This document shows, piece after piece, positions 25,427 through 35,099 of a stretch of DNA of 64,000 bases. Position numbers and translations under genes: made by a program. Source of the DNA: Intestinibacter sp964449895. Its GTDB lineage: Bacteria; Bacillota; Clostridia; Peptostreptococcales; Peptostreptococcaceae. Position 1 is the first letter of the stretch. Every line of letters starts with the position of its first letter. Under the pieces are notes generated by a model. That model searched no databases. It was not told where the DNA came from and saw only the letters and a list, made by a program, of their open reading frames with translations. Location: positions 377,354 to 441,353 of the forward strand of contig CAYVBY010000001.1 in the NCBI GenBank assembly GCA_964449895.1, given 5' to 3'.

Positions 25427-26155
25427 ATGAGTGGCATGAAGTTTGAATGTTTTTATTATCCAGTTATTAACGAAGAAGGACATGTAGTAAGAACAATTAG
25501 AAATGTTAAATTATTTAACTATGGTGACGAAGTACCTACAAAAACTTTATATTATAATTATGGAAAAAATTTTGCTATTTACCAAGGTTCAAAAATAATA
25601 GCTGTTGAAGATGGTATTCTAAAAAAAGAACTTACAAAGGATGAGTTAAAGTTCCCATTAAAATTAGTTTTTGATAAAGGAACTCAATTAACAATATTCA
25701 ATAAAGATGAATTATCTTCTGTAAGATTATTATTAGCAGGAGAACATGAAGTAGAAAAAGAATTAGGTGCTTTATTCTTCTTATCTAGAGTTTACAACAG
25801 AAAAATAAAAACTATACAATACAGAGTTATGGAAGAATTAACTAACAGTACTAGAGATACTCAATATCTAAACAATACAATAGAAGAAGAAACTAAAGAT
25901 TTAATAAAAGAATTACAAATAGTTGAAAAAAATTTCAGAGATTTAGTTATAAAATATCCTGACATAAAAGAAAAATACTTAAGCTATATGAATTTTGGAA
26001 ACAAAGAAGATATGTTTGATTTATCTATAAATAAATACTGTGTAGAAGGTTCTGAGCAATATGAATACTACAAAGTAGAAAGTATGGTATTAAAAGCTAA
26101 ACCTATTTATCCTAAATTCAAATTAGACCACTTTATGAGTTCTATGAACTATTAA
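25427..26155 (+). CDS. Hypothetical protein, 242 residues
   Basis: I do not recognise this protein. It is soluble, without signal peptide or membrane helix. The N-terminal half (about 1-110) looks beta-rich (FECFYYPVINEEGHVVRTI, KTLYYNYGKNFAIYQGSKII) and the C-terminal half (about 115-220) strongly helical with acidic and basic repeats (EEETKDLIKELQIVEKNF). It starts at ATG 25427 with a strong AGGGGG site (GTG/TTG alternatives not needed) and ends in a good terminator, so it is a real single-gene unit. Confidence 0.75.
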   Translation: MSGMKFECFYYPVINEEGHVVRTIRNVKLFNYGDEVPTKTLYYNYGKNFAIYQGSKIIAVEDGILKKELTKDELKFPLKLVFDKGTQLTIFNKDELSSVRLLLAGEHEVEKELGALFFLSRVYNRKIKTIQYRVMEELTNSTRDTQYLNNTIEEETKDLIKELQIVEKNFRDLVIKYPDIKEKYLSYMNFGNKEDMFDLSINKYCVEGSEQYEYYKVESMVLKAKPIYPKFKLDHFMSSMNY

Positions 26156-26196
26156 TAAATATTATCATAGATATATTATATAGCTAATTAGAAAAC

Positions 26197-26242
26197 AAAA
26201 TGCATCTTTACGATTGATAAATATCGCAAAGATGCATTTTTT
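26197..26242 (+). terminator. Intrinsic terminator of the 242-residue gene
   Basis: AAAATGCATCTTT (26197-26209) pairs with AAAGATGCATTTT (26228-26240), loop of 18 nt, T-run to 26242. Confidence 0.87.
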
Positions 26243-26271
26243 AATTTACTAAATTATTATTTACTATGTAT

Positions 26272-26312
26272 AAAAAAAGCTTTCTTAGTATTTATTAAAC
26301 TAAGAAAGCTTT
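26272..26312 (-). terminator. Intrinsic terminator of ilvA
   Basis: AAAGCTTTCTTAGT (26276-26289) pairs with ACTAAGAAAGCTTT (26299-26312); minus strand continues in T (26272-26278). Confidence 0.87.
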
Positions 26313-26340
26313 TCTAATCAAATTAATTTGTATGTAAATC

Positions 26341-27558
26341 TTATAAATCTTCTATTTCAAATCCTGCAGCTATCATATCAGCTTTTAATTGAGCTATATG
26401 ATCATGATCAAATGTTTCAAGTATAAAATCTGCAGATTGTTTTCCTATTGATGCACCAGAAGATAAGTTAGTTTGGTTAGCATTAAGTATATTAGCATTT
26501 GATTTACTTATTATGTTTATTAATTCTAAGAATCCACCTGGTTTATCAGTCATAGTAGCACTGAATGTATAACGTCTACCTTCAGCAGCAAGAGCAACAC
26601 CTATAACTCTGTATAAAGTATTTACATCTACATTACCACCAGATATTACGCATACTACATTTTCATCTTTTTGTGGAACATATTTTCCTGATATTAATGC
26701 AGCTGTAGTAACTGCTCCTGAACCTTCAGCAACAACTTTTTGATGTTCCATTAAGAATAATATACCTCTTGCTATTTCTTCTTCAGTTACAGTTATTATA
26801 TCATCAACTAATTCGTCGATTATTTCGAAAGTAAGATTTCCTGGAGTTTTTACTGCTATACCATCAGCTATAGTAGCTGCGTTAAATGCAGTAGTTACTT
26901 TACCATTGTCTTTTGAAACTTTCATTGATGGTATGTTAGCAGTTTGAACACCGATTACTTTTATGTTAGGATTTAATCCTTTAGCAGCAGCAGCTATACC
27001 TGCTATTATTCCCCCACCACCAATTGGGCATAATATAGTATCAACATTTCCATTTAATTGTTCAAATATTTCAAGACCTATTGTTCCTTGTCCAGCTATT
27101 ACATATTCATCATCAAATGGATGTAAGAAAGTAGCTCCTGTTTCTTTTTGTACTTCAACAGCTTTTGCATAAGCATCATCATAAACAGCTCCGTTTAATA
27201 CAACTTCTGCACCGTATCCTTTAGTAGCAGATATTTTAGCAAGTGGTGCTGTTTCTGGCATAGCTATAGTAGCTTTTATTCCAGTCATTTGTGCACCTAA
27301 AGCAACACCTTGTGCATGGTTTCCTGCACTTGCTGCTATTACACCATTAGCTTTTTCTTCATCAGTTAAACTTGCTATTTTGTTGCAAGCTCCTCTTACT
27401 TTGAATGAACCTGTTTTTTGAAGATTTTCACATTTATAATAAACATTTGCACCAAATTTTTCGCTTAATTTTTTACTTTCTTGTAATGGTGTTTTCTTAA
27501 CTATTGGTTCTAATACTACTTGAGCTTTTTTTACGTCTTCAAGACTTACTTTTAACAT
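26341..27558 (-). CDS. ilvA: Threonine ammonia-lyase (threonine dehydratase)
   Basis: The 405-residue PLP enzyme deaminates threonine to 2-oxobutyrate. The PLP lysine is in GSFKVRGA (about residue 56), the phosphate loop is PIGGGGIIAG, and an ACT-like domain covers about 325-405 (SATMTDKPGGFLELINIISK). This is the single-ACT form of about 400 residues shared by many Firmicutes; it may be biosynthetic (IlvA) or catabolic (TdcB), which sequence alone does not settle. A GTG 9 nt upstream is possible, but ATG 27556-27558 is better placed after AGACGGTG. It stands alone, not in an ilv operon. Confidence 0.9.
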   Translation of the reverse strand: MLKVSLEDVKKAQVVLEPIVKKTPLQESKKLSEKFGANVYYKCENLQKTGSFKVRGACNKIASLTDEEKANGVIAASAGNHAQGVALGAQMTGIKATIAMPETAPLAKISATKGYGAEVVLNGAVYDDAYAKAVEVQKETGATFLHPFDDEYVIAGQGTIGLEIFEQLNGNVDTILCPIGGGGIIAGIAAAAKGLNPNIKVIGVQTANIPSMKVSKDNGKVTTAFNAATIADGIAVKTPGNLTFEIIDELVDDIITVTEEEIARGILFLMEHQKVVAEGSGAVTTAALISGKYVPQKDENVVCVISGGNVDVNTLYRVIGVALAAEGRRYTFSATMTDKPGGFLELINIISKSNANILNANQTNLSSGASIGKQSADFILETFDHDHIAQLKADMIAAGFEIEDL

Positions 27559-27750
27559 TTTATACACCGTCTTTCTTAAACTATTTTTATTTTTTTATAT
27601 AGGAATACTTTTTCCTATTAGAGAGAAACAAATTTTTAACAAAGTTCATTTCCAATATATAGTATATAATATTTTTTTGAATCTGTAACTACAAATTTTT
27701 CCATTTTTAAAAATAAGTTAATTCAGATTTTTTTTTATTTTCTATAAAAC

Positions 27751-27792
27751 GCATAAAAAAATGCTTTTTTTTTATTTTGGCATTTTTTATGC
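27751..27792 (-). terminator. Hairpin downstream of the CNNM/CorC gene
   Basis: Plus-strand GCATAAAAAAATGC (27751-27764) pairs with GCATTTTTTATGC (27780-27792) with one bulge. The minus-strand tail is GTTTTATAG, a modest T-tract. Confidence 0.6.
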
Positions 27793-27801
27793 ATTTTTAA
27801 T

Positions 27802-29073
27802 TTAATTATTTTCTTCTACTTCTAATACTACCTGCTTTAATTTTTCTATTTTTACACTTACTACTCTAAACTTATCTAATTCTACTACCTCAAATCTATA
27901 TCCTTCAAAATCTACACTTTGATTTACCTCTATATCCATTCCTAACATAAAAAACATCCATCCACCTATACTGTCAAATCCGTCTTTTTCTATGTCTATA
28001 TTTAAAATTTTATTTATGTCTGTAATAGTAGTAGTTCCTTGGACTATATATGAATTATTATCTATTTTTTTTATGTCTAATACTTCATTTTCATCAAATT
28101 CATCTTGAATTTCACCTACAATTTCTTCTAGAATATCTTCTACTGTAACTATACCAGAAGTTCCTCCATATTCATCTACAACTACAGCCATCTGAACTCT
28201 ATTTTTTCTAAGCTTTTCTAATACTCTACTTGTAAGATCATTTTCTGTTACATAAGTAATTTTTCTAAGTATTTTACTTATATCAACCTTATTCTCAAAT
28301 AATTTTTGGTTATATAAATCTCTTATATGTATAAATCCAAGTAAGTCATCTTTGCTTTTCCCACATATTGGATATCTAGTATATCCTTCCTCTTGTATTA
28401 AATTAAATATATACTCCTCACTATCATCTAAATCTATACAAACCATATCTGTTCTTGGAACTAAAATTTCTCTTACTGTTTTTTCCTCAAAACTAAATAT
28501 ATTACTTATTATTTCATCTTTATTTGTATCTTCTAATATTTTATTTTCTTTATAAATATTTTCTACTTTTAAATCATCTTTGTGTCTACCTACTATAAAT
28601 CCACTTAATTTATCCACAATAAAATATAGCGGTCTAAAAAAAATATTCATAAAGTTTAAAAGACTCGAATTTCTAAATAATATTTTTTTAGAATTTTTTA
28701 ATGCTAAATTTCTTGGAATAAAAAATCCAATTGCTAATTCTACAATAGAAATTACTACAATAATAGCTATAGCTATTATTTTTTTTGTTATATAATTATC
28801 AAAATTAAGTTCAATTAAAATAATTCCAAATAAATCATTTAAAATAATACCTAAAACTAAAGTAGAAATAATTATTCCAAGTTGACATACCCCCAAAAAT
28901 TCTTTTGACTTTTCTTTTATTTTTTGGCATCTTTTTGCAACTGTATTATTTTCTTTTGCAAGTTTCTTCAATTCTTTTTCATCTACTTTAATTAGAGAAT
29001 ATCTACATTGTATAAAAAATCCATTTATTATCGTTAAAATTGCTATTATAATTACCAAAACTGATATCGGCAT
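27802..29073 (-). CDS. CNNM/CorC (hemolysin C-type) membrane protein
   Basis: The 423-residue protein has a DUF21/CNNM transmembrane domain (about 1-150), a CBS pair (about 195-315; ILVPRTDMVCIDLDDSEEYI, MAVVVDEYGGTSGIVTVEDILEEIVGEI) and a C-terminal CorC_HlyC domain (about 335-415). Family members take part in Mg2+ or other cation transport; the hemolysin name is historical. A GAGGAGG lies about 14 nt before the ATG, slightly farther than ideal. An extended -10 TGCTATAAT (minus strand, about 29142-29150) may be the promoter. Confidence 0.88.
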   Translation of the reverse strand: MPISVLVIIIAILTIINGFFIQCRYSLIKVDEKELKKLAKENNTVAKRCQKIKEKSKEFLGVCQLGIIISTLVLGIILNDLFGIILIELNFDNYITKKIIAIAIIVVISIVELAIGFFIPRNLALKNSKKILFRNSSLLNFMNIFFRPLYFIVDKLSGFIVGRHKDDLKVENIYKENKILEDTNKDEIISNIFSFEEKTVREILVPRTDMVCIDLDDSEEYIFNLIQEEGYTRYPICGKSKDDLLGFIHIRDLYNQKLFENKVDISKILRKITYVTENDLTSRVLEKLRKNRVQMAVVVDEYGGTSGIVTVEDILEEIVGEIQDEFDENEVLDIKKIDNNSYIVQGTTTITDINKILNIDIEKDGFDSIGGWMFFMLGMDIEVNQSVDFEGYRFEVVELDKFRVVSVKIEKLKQVVLEVEENN

Positions 29074-29197
29074 AATTTAACTAAATTCCTCCTCTAATTA
29101 TAAACTATCTGTTTATTTTAAAAATCTTTCAACCTATTATTATTATAGCATATACCTAAGATGCTGCTTACATATTATGTCAAATTATTTTAAAATC

Positions 29198-29236
29198 ATA
29201 AAAAATAACACTATCTAAAAATTAGATAGTGTTATT
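29198..29236 (-). terminator. Intrinsic terminator of the NuoEFG-like operon
   Basis: AATAACACTATCTAA (29204-29218) pairs with TTAGATAGTGTTATT (29222-29236), with a minus-strand T-run (29200-29205). Confidence 0.87.
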
Positions 29237-29269
29237 ATATTTATCAATTAATATATGTCATTAAAGAAC

Positions 29270-32200
29270 TTATATTAATCCTTTAAATATTTCTTCATTT
29301 ATTTTATTCATTAAGTTATCTGTTGATTTTAAAGGATTTACCATTTGTCCATCTGGTATGTAAATAAATTTAGGGTCTTCAGGTCTAACTATTCCACATA
29401 GTATTTTACCTACACTACCTTCTCTATATAATTCATTTACATCATTTAATTCTAATCTGATATCATCTTCTTGTTTGAATCCAAATTCTTGTTCATAAAT
29501 TCTTGCAATTATTCCAGGTATTTTCCAGTTAGGAATTTGAACATTTTCTCTTACTGCTGGATTTACTCTTTGAATTCTTCTTTCAGTATTAGTATATGTA
29601 CCTAATGTACTTGCAAAGCTTGTAGCTGGAAGCACTATATCTGCAGCCATAGCTGTCTTAGTCATATGAGTATCAGATACCATTAAGAATTCTAATTGAG
29701 ATAAATCTACATCTGGATCTTCACCAAAGCATAGTAATCCTTTTACTCCAGCAAAAGCTTCACTACCTTCAGTTACACCAAGATCAACTAAACCTTGAGA
29801 GTTACATTTAGGTTTAACTTGTAATATACCATCTCTTGGAGAACCTATATGTCCTGAAAGTACAGCTATTTCAGCTATTAAACTAGCCACATCTGTAGTA
29901 ACCATATTTTGTTGGAATACTATCATAGCTTTTTTAGCATTTGCATATATTTCAGCTATTTCTTTCATTTCATCAGATACAACTATATTTTTAAGTGAGT
30001 TTTTAAATTGTTCAAAACCTTGTGCATCACAAGTTTTACCCATATCTATTAAAGCTTTAGCTATTTCTTTTAATTTGCCTATATCATTACTTGTATATAC
30101 TGTTTTTGCATCAAATCCGTAGTTAGATATTTTATATTCACTTGGATTTACAAATAATAATTTAGCTCCATTTTTAACTGCTTTCTTTAATTTGATACCT
30201 AGTATTGGATTGTTTTCTGCTTTAAATCCTATTGCTAATATAACATCAGTTGCTAATAATTCATCCATAGCATTTGGAGAAGCATCTACACCTAATACTT
30301 TGTTTAATCCACTTTGTCTATGATTGAAACATAAAGTTTTAACTTTTAAGTGATCAGCTAATTTTTTAATTGTATAAGCTTCTTCATTTGTATATCTATC
30401 AGATATAGATATAGCTACTGCATCTTTACCATATTTACTTCTTATAACTTCTACTTTTTTAGCTACTATAGTAAGTGCTGAACTATAATCACATTCTTCT
30501 AATCTGCCATTTCTTCTCATATAAGGAGTTTTTAATCTGTCATCATCTATTGCACTATCAAATGCCCATTTACCTCTACCACATATTAAGCCTTCATTTA
30601 CAATACCTTCTTTATGTGGGTCTGCCTTTATAAGAAGATTTCCAGATGTTTGTAATTCTATTGTACAACCAACTGAACAGTATGAACATGTAGTTACAGT
30701 TGACTCTTTCTTAAGAGGTACATTTTTCTTTAAGTTAGTTTTTTCTTGTAATGCACCTGTTGGACAAGCTGATACACATTGTCCACAAGATATACAAGAA
30801 GTTTCTTCTAACCCTTGTCCTAAAGCTGGTTGAACTTGAGTATCAAATCCTCTTGTAACAAGACCTAATGCTCCAACACCCATTACTTCATCACAAGTTC
30901 TTACACATAATCCACATAATATACATTTGTTCATATCTCTTAGTATATATGGATGACTATCTTCTATTGGTAAAATTACTTTTTCTCCTTCAAATCTTTC
31001 AGGTTCAACATTGTAAATATTAGCATAATCTATTAATTTACATTCATGGAATTTTTGGCATCCACATTCTAAACATCTTTGAGCTTCTGCTTTAGCTTGT
31101 TCTTCATTGAATCCTTCAGTTATTTCAAGGAAGTGATCTTTTCTATCTTTTGCACTATATTCTTTTATTTGTGGTCTATATTTTCTTTCTCTATCTTCAA
31201 ATGATTCTTCTGTTAAATCTTCTCTTTGATGCACATAAGGTTTTTTATATTTTAATTCTTTTCCATATAAGTAAGCATTTATAGATTCAGCTGCTTTTTT
31301 TGCATCTGCTATAGATTCTACTGCTATAGAAACTTTATCATTACCACAGTCACCACAAGCAAATACACCTTTAGTTGCTGTCATATAAGTTTCTTTGTCG
31401 TATATTAATGAATTTTTTCTAGTTTTTTCAATTCCATTAAATACTTTAGAATCTACTTGTTGACCTATAGCTACTATTACTGTATCAACATCTAAAACTT
31501 TAGTTTGACCTTCTACTGGTACAGGTTTTCTTCTACCTTTTTCATCAGGATCTCCTAATTTCATAACTTGAAGTTCTATTTTGCTAACATGACCATCTTC
31601 ACCAGCTATTATGTTTATTGGATTAGTTAAATTTTCAAATCTAACGCCTTCTTCTTGAGCTTCTCTTATTTCCATTTCATCTGCTGGCATTTCTTTTATA
31701 GTTCTTCTGTAGATGTTATAAACTTTTTTAGCACCCATTCTTACTGCAGTTCTACAAGCATCCATTGCAACGTTACCACCACCAACAACGGCAACATTTT
31801 CTCCTAAGTTTATAGTTTTACTCTTTGCTATTTTTTCAAGGAAATCTATACCACCCATAACTCCTGGAGTATTTTCTCCTGGACAGTTTAATCCTATTGA
31901 TGACCATGCACCTATTGTAACAAGTACTGCGTCGTATTTATTTTTTATAGATTCAAAAGATACATCCACTCCTACTTTTGTATTAGTTTCAACTTTAATA
32001 CCCATTTTAGTTATTAAATCTATTTCTTTTTGAAGTATTTCTTTTGGTAATCTATATTCAGGTATACCATAACGAAGCATTCCTCCTAGTTTAGGCATTG
32101 CATCTATTATAGTTATATCGTGACCTTTTTGAGCTAAGAAATAACTTGCAGATATACCAGCAGGTCCACCACCTATTACTGCAACTTTTTTACCTGTTGC

Positions 32201-32770
32201 TTTAGCTATTTCTGGTATATAAGGATCATCTGAATTTAAATCTCTATCCCCTATAAATCTTTTTAATTCTTTAATAGCTACAGGTTCTTCTACTAAACCT
32301 CTTCTACAATCAGATTCACATGGATGAGGACAAACTCTACCTATTGATGATGGTAGTGGAATATTTTCCTTAACTAATTTTAAAGCAGCTTTGTGAAGAC
32401 CATTTGCTACAAGACCTACATAACCTTGGCAATCAGTATTAGCTGGACATCCTAGTGAACATGGTGCTTTACAGTCACCATTATGATTTGATAATAATAA
32501 TTCTAAGTTAGTTTTTCTTGATTCTTTAACTCTTTTTGTATTAGTTTTTATTATCATATTTGGTGCAATTTCAGTTGCACATGCTTTTAATAATTTTGGA
32601 TTTCCTTCTACTTCTACTACACATATACCACATGAACCATATATTTCAACTCTTTCATCATAGCAAAGTGTTGGGATAAATATATCATTTTCTTTTGCAA
32701 CTTCCAGTATAGTTTGCCCTGGAAGTCCTAAAATTTCTCTGTCATCTATATTTAATCTTATCTTTTTCAT
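29270..32770 (-). CDS. Multidomain flavin/iron-sulfur oxidoreductase: [2Fe-2S]-GltD-ferredoxin-NuoG/molybdopterin-like fusion
   Basis: The 1166-residue cytoplasmic protein combines a [2Fe-2S] domain (about 1-80; CYDERVEIYGSCGICVVEVE), a GltD-like unit with its own Fe-S region (CKAPCSLGCPANTDC), FAD loop VIGGGPAGISASYFLA and an NAD(P)H loop AVVGGGNVAMDACRTA followed by YRR, two 4Fe-4S motifs (CILCGLCVRTC, CISCGQCVSACP), and a molybdopterin-oxidoreductase-like half (about 690-1120) beginning CSYCSVGC. I see no Sec codon and no clear Cys/Sec-His active-site motif of formate dehydrogenases; the matching region reads LCFNHRQSG, more like NuoG. With NuoE and NuoF upstream it likely forms an NAD(P)H/ferredoxin electron-bifurcating or transfer complex. 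Exact reaction is inferred. Confidence 0.85.
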   Translation of the reverse strand: MKKIRLNIDDREILGLPGQTILEVAKENDIFIPTLCYDERVEIYGSCGICVVEVEGNPKLLKACATEIAPNMIIKTNTKRVKESRKTNLELLLSNHNGDCKAPCSLGCPANTDCQGYVGLVANGLHKAALKLVKENIPLPSSIGRVCPHPCESDCRRGLVEEPVAIKELKRFIGDRDLNSDDPYIPEIAKATGKKVAVIGGGPAGISASYFLAQKGHDITIIDAMPKLGGMLRYGIPEYRLPKEILQKEIDLITKMGIKVETNTKVGVDVSFESIKNKYDAVLVTIGAWSSIGLNCPGENTPGVMGGIDFLEKIAKSKTINLGENVAVVGGGNVAMDACRTAVRMGAKKVYNIYRRTIKEMPADEMEIREAQEEGVRFENLTNPINIIAGEDGHVSKIELQVMKLGDPDEKGRRKPVPVEGQTKVLDVDTVIVAIGQQVDSKVFNGIEKTRKNSLIYDKETYMTATKGVFACGDCGNDKVSIAVESIADAKKAAESINAYLYGKELKYKKPYVHQREDLTEESFEDRERKYRPQIKEYSAKDRKDHFLEITEGFNEEQAKAEAQRCLECGCQKFHECKLIDYANIYNVEPERFEGEKVILPIEDSHPYILRDMNKCILCGLCVRTCDEVMGVGALGLVTRGFDTQVQPALGQGLEETSCISCGQCVSACPTGALQEKTNLKKNVPLKKESTVTTCSYCSVGCTIELQTSGNLLIKADPHKEGIVNEGLICGRGKWAFDSAIDDDRLKTPYMRRNGRLEECDYSSALTIVAKKVEVIRSKYGKDAVAISISDRYTNEEAYTIKKLADHLKVKTLCFNHRQSGLNKVLGVDASPNAMDELLATDVILAIGFKAENNPILGIKLKKAVKNGAKLLFVNPSEYKISNYGFDAKTVYTSNDIGKLKEIAKALIDMGKTCDAQGFEQFKNSLKNIVVSDEMKEIAEIYANAKKAMIVFQQNMVTTDVASLIAEIAVLSGHIGSPRDGILQVKPKCNSQGLVDLGVTEGSEAFAGVKGLLCFGEDPDVDLSQLEFLMVSDTHMTKTAMAADIVLPATSFASTLGTYTNTERRIQRVNPAVRENVQIPNWKIPGIIARIYEQEFGFKQEDDIRLELNDVNELYREGSVGKILCGIVRPEDPKFIYIPDGQMVNPLKSTDNLMNKINEEIFKGLI

Positions 32771-32782
32771 TTCAATACCTTC

Positions 32783-34537
32783 CTAATTTATTTCAATTGC
32801 ATCGAATTTACAAGTTTCACTACATTTTCCACATTTTATACAAATATTTTGATCTATAACATGAGCTTTTTTCTTTTCTCCACTTATTGCGCTAACTGGA
32901 CATTTTTTCTTACAAGCTCCACAACCTTTACAATTGTCTTCTACTACTTTATATGAAACTAATGCTTTACATGATTTAGCAGTACACTTTTTGTTATATA
33001 TATGATCTTCATATTCATTTCTAAAGTATTTAAGAGTTGTTATAACTGGATTTGGAGCAGTTTGTCCAAGACCACACATAGCACCATCTTTTACTTTATA
33101 AGCTAATTCTTCTAGTAATTCTATATCTCCATCTTTACCTTTACCTTGTGTAATTCTTTCTAATATTTCAAGCATTCTCTTAGTACCTATTCTACAGTAA
33201 TTACATTTTCCACAAGATTCTTTTCTTGTAAAGTCTAAGAAGTATCTAGCCATATCTACCATACAAGTAGTTTCATCCATAACAATCATACCACCAGAAC
33301 CTACTATAGCTCCTGTTTTATTGATATTTTCATAATCAACTGGTGTTTCTATAAGACTTGCAGGTATACATCCTCCTGATGGTCCACCCATTTGTACAGC
33401 TTTAAACGCTTTGTCTTGTTTAATTCCACCACCGATTTCATATATTACTTCTTTTAGAGATAATCCCATTGGAACCTCTATAAGTCCACCTTTTTTGATT
33501 TTACCAGCAAGAGCAAATACTTTTGTTCCATTACTTGTAGCAGTTCCCATTGAACCAAAAGCTTCTCCACCGTTTAATATAATCCAAGCAACATTTGCAT
33601 AAGTTTCAACATTGTTTATATTAGATGGTTTTTGCCAGTAACCTTTTTGTGCAGGGAATGGTGGTTTAAGTCTAGGCATACCTCTTTCACCTTCTAGTGA
33701 TGCTATAAGAGCTGTTTCTTCTCCACATACAAATGCTCCTGCACCTTCTTTGATTCTAATTTCAAAATCAAATCCGCTACCAAATATATTTTTTCCTAAA
33801 AATCCTTTTTCTTTAGCTTGAGCTATAGCTATTTCAAGTCTTTTTATTGCAAGTGGGTATTCAGCACGAACATAAATGACACCTTCAGTTGCACCCATTG
33901 CATATCCACCAATTATCATACCTTCAAGTAATGAATGTGGATCTCCTTCAAGTACAGCTCTATCCATAAATGCTCCTGGATCCCCTTCATCTGCATTACA
34001 GATTATATATTTTTGATCTGCTTTACTTTGTTTTGCAGCATTCCATTTAAACCAAGTTGGGAAACCTGCTCCACCACGACCACGAAGTCCTGATTTTTTT
34101 ATTGCTTCTATTACATCTTCACTTGTCATAGTAGTTAGAACTTTTTCAGTTGCTTTGTATCCATCTTTTGCTATATATTCTTCTATTTTTTCAGGATTTA
34201 TAGAACCACAATTTCTAAGAACTACTCTTTTTTGTTTTTCCATTAATTTTTTATCATCAGCAGAAATTGCAAGAGATTCTACTACTTTCCCATTTAAGAT
34301 ATGACTTTCAATTATTTCAGCTACATCACTTTGTTTAACTTTTACATATCTAGTTGGTTCTTCTTTTCCATCTTCATAAATATCCACTATAGGTTCTAAG
34401 AAACATAAACCTATACATCCTGTAATATCTACTTTTACATCTATATCTTTTTTACTTAATATTTCTTCAAATTCATTAGCTACTTTTTTTGCACCAGTTG
34501 CTATCCCGCAGCTACCTTGACCTACTACTATCTTCAT
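32783..34537 (-). CDS. nuoF: NuoF/HydB-type NADH-binding flavoprotein subunit
   Basis: The 584-residue subunit has an N-terminal thioredoxin-like [2Fe-2S] domain (about 1-90), the NuoF core with FMN/NADH site (GLRGRGGAGFPTWFKW; NADEGDPGAFMDRAVLEG), the 4Fe-4S motif ESCGKCNYCRIGTKR and two C-terminal ferredoxin clusters (CKGCGACKKKCPVSAIS, CIKCGKCSETCKFDAIE). This is the architecture of the beta subunit of bifurcating hydrogenases and relatives, not of respiratory complex I. A TTG directly precedes the ATG at 34535-34537; the GGAG site suits the ATG. Stop and next start are 12 nt apart, so translation with the large subunit is coupled. Confidence 0.92.
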   Translation of the reverse strand: MKIVVGQGSCGIATGAKKVANEFEEILSKKDIDVKVDITGCIGLCFLEPIVDIYEDGKEEPTRYVKVKQSDVAEIIESHILNGKVVESLAISADDKKLMEKQKRVVLRNCGSINPEKIEEYIAKDGYKATEKVLTTMTSEDVIEAIKKSGLRGRGGAGFPTWFKWNAAKQSKADQKYIICNADEGDPGAFMDRAVLEGDPHSLLEGMIIGGYAMGATEGVIYVRAEYPLAIKRLEIAIAQAKEKGFLGKNIFGSGFDFEIRIKEGAGAFVCGEETALIASLEGERGMPRLKPPFPAQKGYWQKPSNINNVETYANVAWIILNGGEAFGSMGTATSNGTKVFALAGKIKKGGLIEVPMGLSLKEVIYEIGGGIKQDKAFKAVQMGGPSGGCIPASLIETPVDYENINKTGAIVGSGGMIVMDETTCMVDMARYFLDFTRKESCGKCNYCRIGTKRMLEILERITQGKGKDGDIELLEELAYKVKDGAMCGLGQTAPNPVITTLKYFRNEYEDHIYNKKCTAKSCKALVSYKVVEDNCKGCGACKKKCPVSAISGEKKKAHVIDQNICIKCGKCSETCKFDAIEIN

Positions 34538-34571
34538 CAATATTTCTCCTTTTGACTATCTTATCTTTGTT

Positions 34572-35099
34572 TTAAGCTATATCCCCATCATTTGCTTCTT
34601 TTTCTTTAATTTGATTTAAGATTTCTATAACTGAATCTTTAGTTAAATTTCCGTATGTTTCATCACCATCTTCAGTTTTAATCATCATAACAGGAGCAAG
34701 TGAACAACATCCTAAACATGAAACTTGATTTAATGTAAATAAACCATCTTCTGTTGTTTCTCCATCTTTTATATTTAATTCTTCAGTTATTACTTGAGAT
34801 ATCATTTCTGAACCATTAACATGGCACGCAGTTCCTTGACAAAGCATAATTAAATATTTTCCTATAGGTTGTAATCTAAATTGAGCATAAAATGTTGCAA
34901 CTCCGTATATCTTAGCTACTTTTATTCCTGTATACTCTGATATTCTATTCATAACATCTATAGATATATATCCATAAGCATCTTGAGCCTTTTGTAGAAT
35001 AGTTATTAAGTATCCTGGTTTTTTTCCGTAAGTTTCTAAGATTTCGTCTAATGCCTTTAGATTATCAGTCTCATTTTTTTTGCAATTACAAGTTGGCAT
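34572..35099 (-). CDS. nuoE: NuoE/HydC-type thioredoxin-like [2Fe-2S] subunit
   Basis: The protein of about 175 residues carries the NuoE cluster ligands in CQGTACH (first pair) and CLGCCSLAP (second pair), with an N-terminal helical region containing a Cys-rich start (MPTCNCKKNE). It passes electrons between the flavin subunit and ferredoxin-type partners. It is first in the three-gene operon. The frame is open from a GTG at 35109-35111, but that overlaps the GGAG site, so the ATG at 35097-35099 is preferred though its spacing (about 11 nt) is long. Confidence 0.9.
   Translation of the reverse strand: MPTCNCKKNETDNLKALDEILETYGKKPGYLITILQKAQDAYGYISIDVMNRISEYTGIKVAKIYGVATFYAQFRLQPIGKYLIMLCQGTACHVNGSEMISQVITEELNIKDGETTEDGLFTLNQVSCLGCCSLAPVMMIKTEDGDETYGNLTKDSVIEILNQIKEKEANDGDIA

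Noticed and set aside
27568..27700. Ile-type leader peptide before ilvA
   Set aside because: A 22-codon frame exists, but it has no ribosome site, no run of branched-chain codons and no terminator with a T-tract.
29270..32770. Selenocysteine-containing formate dehydrogenase
   Set aside because: The frame is continuous with no in-frame TGA, no SECIS-like need, and the position expected for Cys/Sec-His reads LCFNHRQSG.
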